DNA of 64,000 nucleotides from Spirosoma pollinicola (lineage in GTDB: Bacteria > Bacteroidota > Bacteroidia > Cytophagales > Spirosomataceae), in contig NZ_CP025096.1 in NCBI RefSeq assembly GCF_002831565.1, positions 4,636,501 to 4,700,500 on the forward strand. The letters run 5' to 3'. Made by a program: the position numbers and the translations under genes. The notes under the pieces are model-generated. The model did no database searches. It was not told where the DNA came from and saw only the letters and a program-made list of their open reading frames with translations. Shown here one piece after another: positions 15,973 through 24,896 of the stretch (positions within the stretch are counted from its first letter, which is position 1; every line of letters begins with the position of its first letter).

Positions 15973-17351
15973 GCTGGAAGTAAAGCCGCGAAGAGTTGTT
16001 TTTGTGTACTGCCCGACAAACGGTTGCCTACCTTATCCATAATGCCCTGTTGCAGGAGCCAAGCCTCAAACTCCGGCGACGGACGCAAACCGAGTACCCG
16101 GCGCAGGTAAAGTGCATCATGAAACGACGTTGACTGGTAGTTAAGCATAATATCATCGGCCCCCGGAATGCCCATAATAAAATTGATACCGGCCACCCCC
16201 AAAAGCGTTAACAGCGTATCCATATCGTCCTGATCGGCCTGGGCGTGGTTGGTGTAGCAGATATCCATGCCCATCGGCAGGCCCATGAGTTTGCCACAAA
16301 AATGATCTTCAAGCCCGGCACGGATGATCTGCTTGCCATCAAACAGATATTCGGGACCAATAAAACCTACAACAGAGTTCACCAAAAAGGGATTGAACTG
16401 ACGGGCTACGGCATAGGCCCGAACCTCGCAGGTTTGCTGATCGACATGGTGATTTGCATTGGCCGATAGCGCACTCCCCTGCCCCGTTTCGAAGTACATC
16501 ACGTTATTGCCTACTGTGCCCCGATTCAGCGAAAGGCCCGCGTCGTGTGCTTCCTGCAAGAGAGCCAGATTTACACCAAAACTGGCGTTCGCTTTTTCGG
16601 TACCGGCGATGGATTGGAAAATCAGGTCGACGGGTACGTGTTGCTCGATCAGTTGCAAAGTGGTTGTTATGTGGCTTAACACGCAGTTTTGGGTGGGCAT
16701 ATCGAATCGTTCGCGCAGACCATCCAGCATGTAGAGCAAGCGTGCTGTAGCTGCCGGGCTGTCGGTGGCGGGGTTGATCCCAATCATGGCGTCGCCACTG
16801 CCGTAGAGGAGTCCATCAATAATGCTGGCCGCTATTCCCTTTGCGTCGTCGGTGGGGTGATTGGGTTGCAGTCGAACGGACATATGGCCGGGTAACCCCT
16901 GCGTATTTCTGAACCGGGTAACAACGGTACACTTCTTTGCTACCAGAATTAAATCCTGATTCCGCATCAGCTTAGACACAGCGGCCACCATTTCGGGGGT
17001 AAGGCCGGGGGCCATTTGTTGCAACAGGCTGGTGCTGGCTGCGTCGCTCAGTAGCCAGTCGCGCAGGTCGCCCACCGTAAAGTGGCTTATAGTGGCAAAA
17101 GCGGTTTTGTCATGCGAGTCTATAATAAGGCGCGTTACCTCATCTGTTTCGTAAGGAATTATGGTCTCGTTAAGAAAATTGGTTAACGGCACATCGGCAA
17201 GCGCCATTTGAGCGGCCACCCGTTCTTCGTAACTATCGGCCACTAGACCCGCCAGCACATCGCCCGACCGGAGTGGACTTGCTTTAGCCAGCAGCTCTTT
17301 CAAGTCTGCGAAGCGGTAGGTGAAGTTGCCAATGGTGAACGGATAGGCCAT
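15969..17351 (-). CDS. eutB: Ethanolamine ammonia-lyase large (catalytic) subunit
   Basis: EutB carries the substrate and B12 sites of ethanolamine ammonia-lyase. The 460-residue protein starts at MAYPFTIGNFTYRFADLKELLAKASP, the typical EutB N-terminus; a longer frame upstream runs into the inverted repeat and is not used. Conserved blocks include NHPTDDAKGIAASIIDGLLYGSGDAMIGINP, FQSIAGTEKANASFG, YFETGQGSALSANANHHVDQQTCEVRAYAVARQFNPFLVNSVVGFIGPEYL and GLPMGMDICYTNHAQADQDDMD. It is full length. Activity requires adenosylcobalamin; no B12 riboswitch was seen upstream. Confidence 0.97.
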   Translation of the reverse strand: MAYPFTIGNFTYRFADLKELLAKASPLRSGDVLAGLVADSYEERVAAQMALADVPLTNFLNETIIPYETDEVTRLIIDSHDKTAFATISHFTVGDLRDWLLSDAASTSLLQQMAPGLTPEMVAAVSKLMRNQDLILVAKKCTVVTRFRNTQGLPGHMSVRLQPNHPTDDAKGIAASIIDGLLYGSGDAMIGINPATDSPAATARLLYMLDGLRERFDMPTQNCVLSHITTTLQLIEQHVPVDLIFQSIAGTEKANASFGVNLALLQEAHDAGLSLNRGTVGNNVMYFETGQGSALSANANHHVDQQTCEVRAYAVARQFNPFLVNSVVGFIGPEYLFDGKQIIRAGLEDHFCGKLMGLPMGMDICYTNHAQADQDDMDTLLTLLGVAGINFIMGIPGADDIMLNYQSTSFHDALYLRRVLGLRPSPEFEAWLLQQGIMDKVGNRLSGSTQKQLFAALLPA

Positions 17352-17418
17352 ATTATGGTATTTATTTTGTTTACTCTTCAGGCTGATTAAAACTATAAAT
17401 AAGGGTTGTACTATCCGG

Positions 17419-17537
17419 TTTTTTGTCATGGCACCGGCCACCCGGCCCGACGATAGGAGGAATCTTAAACTTGCCTATTAGTCGAATTTAAGATTCCTTC
17501 TATCGTCGGGTCGGGTGGCCGGTGCCATGACAAAAAA
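17419..17537. repeat. 51-bp inverted repeat between the permease gene and eutB
   Basis: Arms 17419-17469 and 17487-17537 are reverse complements at 49 of 51 bases, with a 17-base loop. The outer ends are T6/A6 runs, so either strand could act as a terminator. It separates two genes of one pathway that read in the same direction. No flanking direct repeat is visible. Confidence 0.9.
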
Positions 17538-17603
17538 CTGCAACTCAATTCGACAAAAAAAAGAATATAATCAGGCTTTCTGTCTAGTTAACTGCTCTGG
17601 CAA

Positions 17604-18911
17604 CTATTTCCTGCTTGATTTGCTTGTATCGTCCTGATAGAAAAATACGCCAAAAACGACCACTAACCCACCAAAAAACAGAAGGCTCAGCCAGCTATAA
17701 AAGTAAATCATTGCCCCCAGCGTTACAACCGCCAACAGTAAGGCGACTGCGGGGAAATAAGGGTACAAGGGTGCTTTGAATGAACGTGGTAAATCGGGCT
17801 GCGTTTGCCGGAGCCGAAACAACGACAACATACTAATGATGTAAACGACTACCGCACCAATAGTTGAGAGAATAACGAGTTTACTCGTATCCAGCGAAAT
17901 AAGGGCTAAAATACCAAAGGTAGCTCCCGCCATCAACGCCAAAACCGGCACCTTTCGGGCGGGGCTTACCTTCGCCAAACCGTGTGGCAGGTAGCCACTT
18001 CGGGCCAGGGCAAAAATCTGTCGGGAATAGCTAATGATGATGCCGTGAAACGAAGCGATCAACCCAAAGAGACCTACACTGGCGAAGAATTTGGTGAGCG
18101 GATTTTGTCGGCCAAGCACAATGGCAACGGCTTCGGGCATGGGGTAATCCAAGTGATCCAAATTCTCCCAATTTGTTATGCCCCCCACGCTGACCATAAC
18201 TGTGAGGGCCAGAAACGTGAGGGTCAATACGGCCGAAATGTAGCCCTTCGCGATGGTATTTTTCCCATCTTTCACCTCTTCGGCCACCATCGCAATCCCC
18301 TCCAGACAAACAAAAAGCCAGATGGCAAAGGGCAATGCCGCAAATACCCCCGACCAGCCAAAGGGCATCGGGTTATGCAAAAAGGTGTCGATTTTGGTGT
18401 AGGGATATACGACACCAATAAATAGCAGCAACTCGCCAATGGCGATGATCGTCATGATGAGCGAAAACCAGGCAGCTTCTTTAATACCCAGCAAATTGAT
18501 TACGGTAAACACAACGAACGAACCAATCGAACACCAGACAACCGGCACAGCAGGGTATAGAAAGTGAACGTAACTGCCAAGAGCCAGCGCAATGGCCGGG
18601 GTGGCAAACAGGAATTCAATCAGAGTTGCATAACCCGCCAGCAACGCCCCCAATGGCCCAAAGGCTTGCAGGGCATAGGCAAACGGCCCTCCCGCATTTG
18701 GAATGGCCGTTGTGAGTTCTGTAAAACTAAAAATGAACGTAAAGTAGAGGAGCGTAATGAAGAGGGTGGCAATGAGCAACCCCACCGTTCCGGCAACGCC
18801 CCAGCCGTAATTCCAGCCAAAATATTCGCCCGAAATAACCAGCCCCACGCCAATGGCCCATAAGTGAACAGGTGTCAACGCTTTTTTGAGAGTCGGCGAT
18901 TCGTTGGGCAT
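17604..18911 (-). CDS. Ethanolamine permease (APC family)
   Basis: This 435-residue inner-membrane protein has about 12 hydrophobic segments. The N-terminal part (HLWAIGVGLVISGEYFGWNYGWGVAG, then FIFSFTELTTAIPNAGGPFAYA) closely follows the ethanolamine permease (TIGR00908, eat) group within the amino acid-polyamine-organocation family. It should import ethanolamine into the cytoplasm for EutBC. The gene lies between the phospholipase and eutB on the same strand. The link to ethanolamine rests on both family similarity and context. Confidence 0.88.
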   Translation of the reverse strand: MPNESPTLKKALTPVHLWAIGVGLVISGEYFGWNYGWGVAGTVGLLIATLFITLLYFTFIFSFTELTTAIPNAGGPFAYALQAFGPLGALLAGYATLIEFLFATPAIALALGSYVHFLYPAVPVVWCSIGSFVVFTVINLLGIKEAAWFSLIMTIIAIGELLLFIGVVYPYTKIDTFLHNPMPFGWSGVFAALPFAIWLFVCLEGIAMVAEEVKDGKNTIAKGYISAVLTLTFLALTVMVSVGGITNWENLDHLDYPMPEAVAIVLGRQNPLTKFFASVGLFGLIASFHGIIISYSRQIFALARSGYLPHGLAKVSPARKVPVLALMAGATFGILALISLDTSKLVILSTIGAVVVYIISMLSLFRLRQTQPDLPRSFKAPLYPYFPAVALLLAVVTLGAMIYFYSWLSLLFFGGLVVVFGVFFYQDDTSKSSRK

Positions 18912-18922
18912 CGGGTTGGTCG

Positions 18923-18950
18923 GTAAGTTGTGACGTACGCCACAACTTAC
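18923..18950 (-). other. Intercistronic hairpin between plc and permease genes
   Basis: Arms 18923-18932 and 18941-18950 are 10-base perfect complements. The hairpin is in the 50-base gap between the phospholipase stop and the permease start. With no U tract after it, it may set mRNA stability or uneven expression of the two genes. Confidence 0.5.
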
Positions 18951-18961
18951 GAATTTATCCG

Positions 18962-21481
18962 TTACCGACTGGCCAGCGCACGTACCTTTCCCATCAGGGG
19001 GTCAGTGAAACCAGCTTTCCCCGTTTCAACCCGACCGGCATACCGTTGCTCAAAATCGGAAAACCCGTCGACTTTCACGCTGAAGTCATACCAGTTGTAA
19101 CTATCTTTTAATGAAAGAATCAGCGTTTTCTGCGCTTTAGCCGCTCCCGCGTTGTCGAGTGTTAGTTGCTGGGGTTTAGCCTGATAGCTGTTGTCGCGAA
19201 CCTGAATCGTGTACGCTCGTCCGGGATCAACGTTTTTCAATTTGACCAGCACATTCCCGGTCAACTTCTTCTTCGCATCTTTTTCATAGTCACAAGAAAC
19301 CTCGATCAAGGGATTGTCAGCATTTCCCGTAAACTCCCGAAAAAATCCGTTAGGGCCATATACACCTACTTGAAAAGACCCGTCGACCGGCCATGTATCT
19401 TGTAGCTCATCACCAGCCGCCACCGTATACGACCGCATTGTAACTTCATTATTGATGCGTTGATGCACCTGAAAAGGAGCGCCCAGCGATTGTTTACCAA
19501 AGGCCTCTTTTTTAGCCGCCATCTTTATAACCAGTTGCTTATTGGCGATATGCCCATCCACAAGCAATTCATACGGTAACGCACTGGATGGCCGCACTCC
19601 TTCCTCCTGTGCAGGCAACAAGGCCGACGGTACAGAAGAATCGTTACACTGCTGGATTTCGGACTCAGAAAGACGCTTGTAATTTTTAGGCACCTCTTTG
19701 AACTGAGCTTTGTGAATACCTTCGATAAACGCCTGCTTGTCTACCGATTTAGGCAGCTTCACCGCTTCGCCCTGATAGGGCCGAAAGGCAGAAGACAGAT
19801 CGCCACAAACCGTTCGACGCCAGGTGCTGATGTTCGTTTCCTCTAGTTTAAGGCCCTTTTTGTGGCTCAGGAAATTTTCCAGAAACTGCAAGGTCGATGT
19901 ATGGTCGAACACTTCAGAGTTCACAAAGCCACCCCGGCTCCAGGGCGACACAATCACTAAGGGAACCCGAAATCCTAACCCAATCGGGCCGGTCCGCCCC
20001 TTATTTTTTCGTTTACTTTCCTGCTCCTGCGTCACAAATTCGGTACGCGTATCGATGCCTTTGCTGGTTTTGCCCGTTTCGGGTTGATCGGGGTGGGCCG
20101 GAACGAAGGGGGGAACGTGATCGAAGTAGCCGTCGTTTTCGTCGTAGGCCAGAATGAAAATTGTCTTCTTCCAGACATCAGGATTTTGGGTCAGGATTTC
20201 CATCATTTCCGAAATATACCAAGCCCCATACCAGGGAGCGCCGGGGTGGTCGGAGAAATTTTCAGGAGCGACGACCCAAGATACCGTTGGTAGTTTTTTG
20301 TTGGTTACGTCCTCCCGAAACTGGTGCAGGACATCCCCTTTCGGCACATTCATTGTGCGCTTTGTCACCCCATCCTCGTAGCCAAGAGTCGACAGCGTAT
20401 GGTAATCAGGATCGCCGGCATTGGTCGTGAATGCCCGCTGGTGGAGATTTTTTTCAGCCTGCGACAACTGAGAAAATTTCTCGGGGGTGTAATTGACCAG
20501 ATCAGCCTCAACAATTTTCTGCCACTGTTGCTGGCTGACCAGTTCCCGTTTCACCTTCGCAAAGTCTTTATCGCCCTCATTCAGGCTTTTAAGTCTGGCG
20601 TCAAGTGACTGTAAACGTTCGGGAAGCTCCTTTTCCTCTTTCTGTATATGTTTGTAATAGGCCGGATGAAACCGGACACGATATTGCGAAAACCATTCGA
20701 TGGGGTTATCCGTAAAGTTGCTCAACCAACCGTCGGCGTCACCTTCAAGTCCCGATGGCAAACTGATCTCATTCTGGTAAATTTTCCAGGAAACATCATG
20801 CTCATTTAATCGCTCTGGAAACGTTTTCCAACTCACTTCAGACCCGTAATCGACGTTTTCATTCCGAACATTGGCAATTGCCTTTAGGTCGTGCGGATCG
20901 CGAAGGGTGCCCGTCCAGAAAAACAGGCGGTTGGGCGTTGTACCCGTCAGGGAGGAACAGAAGTTCTGGTCGCAAACCGTAAACGCGTCGGCCAGCGCAT
21001 AATAAAAAGGCAAGTCTTCCCGGTTGTAGTAGCCCATTGTTAGCGGCATATCGGCATACGCCTTATTACCTGACTTCTTGGCATCCAGCCATTTATCCTG
21101 TTTACCTCCGTTGAACGCATCCACCTGATTTTCCCACGAATGCGGCAACGAACTCATCCAGGTAGCTTTCGTGTCGCGCAGATTTAGTCGAAAGGGTGCA
21201 TACGTTTCGCCAGCCGCGTTGGTCTGGAGCCAGACTTTATTACTGTTGGGCAACCTGATGGCTCGGGGGTCATTGAAGCCCCGAACGCCCTGGAGCGTGC
21301 CGAAGGTATGGTCGAACGAGCGGTTTTCCTGCATCAAAATCACCACGTGTTCGGCATCCAGATAGGTAGTGCCGGGCGACGGATTAATAGCAAATGCTTT
21401 TTGAATAGACTCGGGCAGAATACCCGACAAACCCGTTGACAATAACGCTGCTTTTTTGATAAAGTCTCTTCTGGAATCCAT
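18962..21481 (-). CDS. Phosphocholine-specific phospholipase C, Tat-exported
   Basis: The 839-residue protein begins with a Tat signal (SRRDFIKKAALL, residues 3-14). The phosphoesterase domain starts with HVVILMQENRSFDHTFGTLQGVRGF (about residues 45-70), the metal- and nucleophile-binding block of the acid phosphatase/phospholipase C family, and continues with FILAYDENDGYFDHVPPF. Two C-terminal DUF756-type domains follow after about residue 650. This is the full architecture of the TIGR03396 phospholipases that hydrolyse phosphatidylcholine and, in some members, phosphatidylethanolamine or sphingomyelin. Placed upstream of the permease and eutBC genes, it probably releases head groups outside the cytoplasm. 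A phosphatase to turn phosphoethanolamine into ethanolamine is not in the cluster. Confidence 0.93.
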   Translation of the reverse strand: MDSRRDFIKKAALLSTGLSGILPESIQKAFAINPSPGTTYLDAEHVVILMQENRSFDHTFGTLQGVRGFNDPRAIRLPNSNKVWLQTNAAGETYAPFRLNLRDTKATWMSSLPHSWENQVDAFNGGKQDKWLDAKKSGNKAYADMPLTMGYYNREDLPFYYALADAFTVCDQNFCSSLTGTTPNRLFFWTGTLRDPHDLKAIANVRNENVDYGSEVSWKTFPERLNEHDVSWKIYQNEISLPSGLEGDADGWLSNFTDNPIEWFSQYRVRFHPAYYKHIQKEEKELPERLQSLDARLKSLNEGDKDFAKVKRELVSQQQWQKIVEADLVNYTPEKFSQLSQAEKNLHQRAFTTNAGDPDYHTLSTLGYEDGVTKRTMNVPKGDVLHQFREDVTNKKLPTVSWVVAPENFSDHPGAPWYGAWYISEMMEILTQNPDVWKKTIFILAYDENDGYFDHVPPFVPAHPDQPETGKTSKGIDTRTEFVTQEQESKRKNKGRTGPIGLGFRVPLVIVSPWSRGGFVNSEVFDHTSTLQFLENFLSHKKGLKLEETNISTWRRTVCGDLSSAFRPYQGEAVKLPKSVDKQAFIEGIHKAQFKEVPKNYKRLSESEIQQCNDSSVPSALLPAQEEGVRPSSALPYELLVDGHIANKQLVIKMAAKKEAFGKQSLGAPFQVHQRINNEVTMRSYTVAAGDELQDTWPVDGSFQVGVYGPNGFFREFTGNADNPLIEVSCDYEKDAKKKLTGNVLVKLKNVDPGRAYTIQVRDNSYQAKPQQLTLDNAGAAKAQKTLILSLKDSYNWYDFSVKVDGFSDFEQRYAGRVETGKAGFTDPLMGKVRALASR

Positions 21482-21519
21482 ACGCGAAGTAATTGAGCTG
21501 GCTCGCTGGTTTAATAGGC

Positions 21520-21527
21520 CAAAAATA
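21520..21527 (-). promoter_or_regulatory. -7 box TATTTTTG for the plc operon
   Basis: The minus strand reads TATTTTTG 38 bases before the phospholipase ATG, an exact TAnnTTTG match in an AT-rich stretch. Chance matches are more likely here because of the base composition. Confidence 0.4.
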
Positions 21528-21666
21528 TACGAGATAGAATCAAAAAACCTTTCTGTCAGATTATTAAATCATTTTGTTTCTCTTTTCGCTTTATAGATAT
21601 GGCGGATGAGAATCCGCTCTTTTAATTAGCCAATAGCAGGTGGAAACCCGCTTTACGTGAACTATT

Positions 21667-22089
21667 ATGTGGATTCTCTTTGCCTGTCTGGCCGCTTTAT
21701 CTGCCGCCGTGGTCGTTACACTATCCAAAGCAGGCATTAAAGATGTGGACTCAAGTCTGGCCTTTGCCATACAATCTGTATTGATTTTGATTGTGTCGTG
21801 GAGCGTTGTTATTTTTCAGGGAAACCTGCCCGACGTGACGCGTATCGAACGAAAGGTCTGGATATATTTAATCATTGCGGGAGTAGTCACCTGTATGTCG
21901 TCACTGCTCTCATTTCGCGCTCTGAAGCTGGGCAATGCCTCTCAGGTGTCGCCCATCACCAATACGTCTTTACTGTTTGCGGTCATTCTGGCCACTGTTT
22001 TTCTAAAGGAAAAAATAAGCTGGCAAGTTGTTGTTGGGGCGCTACTCATGGCGGCCGGAGCAATAGTCATTGCGGTATCCAGGGAGTAA
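21667..22089 (+). CDS. Single-domain EamA/DMT-type membrane protein
   Basis: The 140-residue protein has about five hydrophobic helices and ends with QVVVGALLMAAGAIVIAVS, the last-helix motif of the EamA domain; SQVSPITNTSLLFAVILATVFLKEKI precedes it. Most DMT transporters have two EamA repeats (about 300 residues), so this is half length, as in small EmrE-like members that work as dimers. The start and stop look intact. Its substrate is unknown. It reads divergently from the phospholipase operon. Confidence 0.8.
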   Translation: MWILFACLAALSAAVVVTLSKAGIKDVDSSLAFAIQSVLILIVSWSVVIFQGNLPDVTRIERKVWIYLIIAGVVTCMSSLLSFRALKLGNASQVSPITNTSLLFAVILATVFLKEKISWQVVVGALLMAAGAIVIAVSRE

Positions 22090-22140
22090 CTTACTCAAGG
22101 ACTGATGACGTTTCAGGTACGAACTCGTCTATAAAACGAG

Positions 22141-22148
22141 TATCTTTG
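22141..22148 (+). promoter_or_regulatory. -7 box TATCTTTG for the helicase gene
   Basis: TATCTTTG matches TAnnTTTG exactly and lies 23 bases before the ATG at 22172. A 6-bp hairpin (ACTCGT/ACGAGT) stands just upstream. Confidence 0.55.
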
Positions 22149-22171
22149 TTCATTATCTCCTGTGCGTTTTT

Positions 22172-24640
22172 ATGACCGTTTCCGTAAACGAAAAGCTTGA
22201 CCTTGCCCACAACTTTGTCCTGCATACCAACCAGAATATTTTCCTGACGGGAAAAGCCGGTACAGGTAAAACAACGTTTCTTCAGCAGATCAAACAACTG
22301 AGTGCCAAGCGTCTTGTTGTCGTAGCGCCAACAGGTGTAGCCGCTATAAACGCCGGGGGTGTCACAATTCACTCTCTGTTTCAGCTTCCGTTTGGCCCAT
22401 TAACGCCGGGCACTACGCAACGCGAAGGCAAGAAATTCAACAAAGAGAAAATTAACTTACTTCGCACGCTCGACCTGCTGGTGATCGACGAAATCAGTAT
22501 GGTTCGGAGCGATGTGCTGGATGGTATCGACGAAGTTCTCCGGCGGTATCGGACCAGTTCGGCACCCTTTGGCGGGGTTCAGTTGCTGTTAATTGGCGAT
22601 ATGCAGCAGTTGCCTCCGGTCATAAAAGACGATGATTGGGCCTTGCTCAAACCCTATTACGAAACGGGTTACTTTTTCGGTAGTAAAGCCCTGCGTCAGA
22701 CGTCCTACGTGCCCATCGAGCTAACGCACATCTACCGGCAAACCGACGAGCGGTTTATCAGCCTGCTTAATAGCATTCGGGAGAAAACCGTTACCCGCGC
22801 CCAACTCGACAACCTGAATCAACGCTACATTCCCGACTTCTCGCCCGGCGATGACGAGGGCTATATTACCCTGGCGACCCACAACACGGCAGCACAACAG
22901 ATCAATATCCAGAAATTGCTGGCGCTGAAAGGAAAGCCCCGAACCTTTACGGCGACCGTTGAGGGCGACTTCCCGGCGCATACATACCCCACCGATGCCA
23001 GCCTTGAGCTGAAAGTGGGCGCCCAGGTGATGTTTATCAAGAATGACATTTCCCGGGATAAGCTTTATTATAACGGTAAAATAGGGCGAATTACGGACAT
23101 GGACGACTCAGCCATTTACGTAAAAAGTCAGCAGGATGGCGAAGACATTGTCGTGTATCCTGTCGACTGGACGAACATCAAATACACGCTGGACCCTGCA
23201 ACAAAAGAGATCAAGAGTGAACCTATTGGCACGTTTCGGCAAATGCCTCTCAAACTTGCTTGGGCCATTACCGTGCATAAAAGTCAGGGTCTTACGTTCG
23301 AAAAAGCCATTCTCGACGTTTCCTCTGCCTTTGCTCATGGGCAGGTTTATGTGGCCCTGAGCCGCTGCAAAACCCTCGATGGGTTGGTGCTTCGGTCACC
23401 CATACCGGCCCACAGCATCAAGTCGGAGCTGGAACTGGAGGATTTTCACCAGCAGGTTCAACTGCAAACGCCCAACGAACAGCACCTCCATCAGGCGAAG
23501 CTAACGAATCAGCAACACCTCCTGCGCGAACTATTTTCGTTTGAGCGGGCCAACTCATTACTCTACCGCTGTCGGCGAGTAATAAACGAACACGCCAGTA
23601 GTTTAGATGCCGAAAGCTCCCCTATTCTGACGCAGCTTACTACTAGTTTGCGCGAGAAAGCCAGCGATGTGTCAGGTCGTTTCCAGCAGCAGTTGCCGAG
23701 CTATTTCGCCAGTGATAACCTGCCCGAGCACAACCCGGCGTTACAGGATCGGGTTCGAAAAGCGGGCACGTATTTCAAGTCACTCATCGGCACCGAATTA
23801 CTGCCGCTCCTGCACAGTTTCCCGACCGACTGCGATAACAAGAAAGTGCGCGACCTGCTGCTGGAAACGCTGGACGAACTGGAAAAAGAGTTGTTCAGTA
23901 AGCAACGCAGTTTCGAGAGCTGTCAGGACGGCTTTAACGCACTGTCTTACCTGCAAGCCCGCAATCGGGCCGAGTTGGATTTCCAGCCCGAACGCAAAAA
24001 ACACGAACCCAAAGCAGCCGAACCAACACCTTCGGATGGTTCGGCGCGTGGTGGCCTGTACGGCGCCCTGATGAAGTGGCGCAATGACATGGCCGGAGAG
24101 CACAACACCTCCGGCTTTATGGTATTGCCCCAGAAAACCATTGTCGAGCTGGCGCGTGTCCGTCCTACGAATGAGGCAGAGTTGTTGGCCGTAAAAGGCT
24201 TTGGCAAAACGAAAGTGCGGCAGATTGGTGCGGAGATTCTCCGCATCGTTCAGGAGAATCCGTCGGGCCGGGCGGCCAGTGCAGGGGCTCCAAAAACGAA
24301 AGTCGCCAAAGCTCCTAAAGAACCCAAAGAGTTGTCTCCCGCTATTACGCTGGCCTTTTTCCAGTCGGGTAAAACGATCGCCGAGATTGCCACCGAGCGG
24401 AGTCTGGCCGTTTCGACAGTCGAGAGTCATCTGGTGCGCTACGTGGGTACAGGTGAACTGGCCGTTGAAGCCTTATTGCCCGCTCAAAAGCTCGCCAGTA
24501 TCCGGGCTTATATTGAAACCTACCCATCAGAAACCCTGAACCAAGTTCGCCAGAGTCTAGGCAATGACGTATCGTTCAGTGAAATCCGGTTTGTGCAGTA
24601 TGCCCTTCGGGCGGAAGCTGGCGGTGGTGGGGAGGAGTAA
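22172..24640 (+). CDS. Pif1-like SF1 helicase with HRDC and C-terminal HTH domains
   Basis: The 822-residue protein is an ATP-driven DNA helicase. Walker A is LTGKAGTGKTTF (about residues 26-37), Walker B is LLVIDEISMV (about residue 106), and helicase motifs GDMQQLPPV, AITVHKSQGLTFEKAILDV and VYVALSRCKTLDGLVL follow the Pif1/RecD order. Around residues 620-705 there is an HRDC domain, a helical nucleic-acid-binding fold with LARVRPTNEAELLAVKGFGKTKVRQIG. The end (about 725-815) has a helix-turn-helix-like region, FFQSGKTIAEIATERSLAVSTVESHL, as in RecQ-type C-termini. It probably resolves replication or recombination intermediates. This domain set is known in Bacteroidota. Confidence 0.9.
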   Translation: MTVSVNEKLDLAHNFVLHTNQNIFLTGKAGTGKTTFLQQIKQLSAKRLVVVAPTGVAAINAGGVTIHSLFQLPFGPLTPGTTQREGKKFNKEKINLLRTLDLLVIDEISMVRSDVLDGIDEVLRRYRTSSAPFGGVQLLLIGDMQQLPPVIKDDDWALLKPYYETGYFFGSKALRQTSYVPIELTHIYRQTDERFISLLNSIREKTVTRAQLDNLNQRYIPDFSPGDDEGYITLATHNTAAQQINIQKLLALKGKPRTFTATVEGDFPAHTYPTDASLELKVGAQVMFIKNDISRDKLYYNGKIGRITDMDDSAIYVKSQQDGEDIVVYPVDWTNIKYTLDPATKEIKSEPIGTFRQMPLKLAWAITVHKSQGLTFEKAILDVSSAFAHGQVYVALSRCKTLDGLVLRSPIPAHSIKSELELEDFHQQVQLQTPNEQHLHQAKLTNQQHLLRELFSFERANSLLYRCRRVINEHASSLDAESSPILTQLTTSLREKASDVSGRFQQQLPSYFASDNLPEHNPALQDRVRKAGTYFKSLIGTELLPLLHSFPTDCDNKKVRDLLLETLDELEKELFSKQRSFESCQDGFNALSYLQARNRAELDFQPERKKHEPKAAEPTPSDGSARGGLYGALMKWRNDMAGEHNTSGFMVLPQKTIVELARVRPTNEAELLAVKGFGKTKVRQIGAEILRIVQENPSGRAASAGAPKTKVAKAPKEPKELSPAITLAFFQSGKTIAEIATERSLAVSTVESHLVRYVGTGELAVEALLPAQKLASIRAYIETYPSETLNQVRQSLGNDVSFSEIRFVQYALRAEAGGGGEE

Positions 24641-24657
24641 TATGTTATAAATTTTGG

Positions 24658-24665
24658 TATATTTG
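24658..24665 (+). promoter_or_regulatory. -7 box TATATTTG directly at the antitoxin start
   Basis: TATATTTG ends three bases before the ATG at 24669. If it is used, the mRNA would start at or very near that ATG and be leaderless. The first possible ATG at 24654 would then lie upstream of transcription. Confidence 0.4.
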
Positions 24666-24668
24666 AGT

Positions 24669-24896
24669 ATGAGCAACTACGCCGAATTCATCCGTTTAAA
24701 TCCAAACATCCGGTTTGGGAAACCCTGTATTATTGGCACACGCATCGCCGTTCAGGACATTCTGGGTTGGCTGGCTTCAGGGATGTCCAACGTTGACATT
24801 CTGGAAGACTTCCCTGAACTAAGCCTTGAGCATATTCTGGCGGCTCTGGCCTTTGCCGCCGATAGTGAACGTCGAACTCGTCTGATTGCAGCCTAA
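24669..24896 (+). CDS. DUF433-family antitoxin
   Basis: The 75-residue protein contains the DUF433 pattern: IRFGKPCIIGTRIAVQDILGWLASGMS (residues 13-39) followed by ILEDFPELSLEHILAALAFAA. This family is a small winged-helix-like DNA-binding protein paired with PIN-like toxins; it should repress its own operon and block the toxin. An upstream ATG at 24654 would add five residues. Its stop TAA shares one base with the ATG of the toxin gene (TAATG), so translation is coupled. Confidence 0.88.
   Translation: MSNYAEFIRLNPNIRFGKPCIIGTRIAVQDILGWLASGMSNVDILEDFPELSLEHILAALAFAADSERRTRLIAA

Noticed and set aside
15172-18911. Ethanolamine microcompartment operon
   Set aside because: No shell-protein, EutA, EutE, EutG or EutD-like genes are present around eutBC.
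21482-21666. Possible cobalamin riboswitch for the B12-dependent eut cluster
   Set aside because: The leader is only 185 bases and lacks a B12-box-like core; none was seen before eutB either.
21667-22089. EamA gene as a truncated transporter
   Set aside because: Start, stop and five helices look intact and no second repeat remnant is found downstream; small single-domain members exist.
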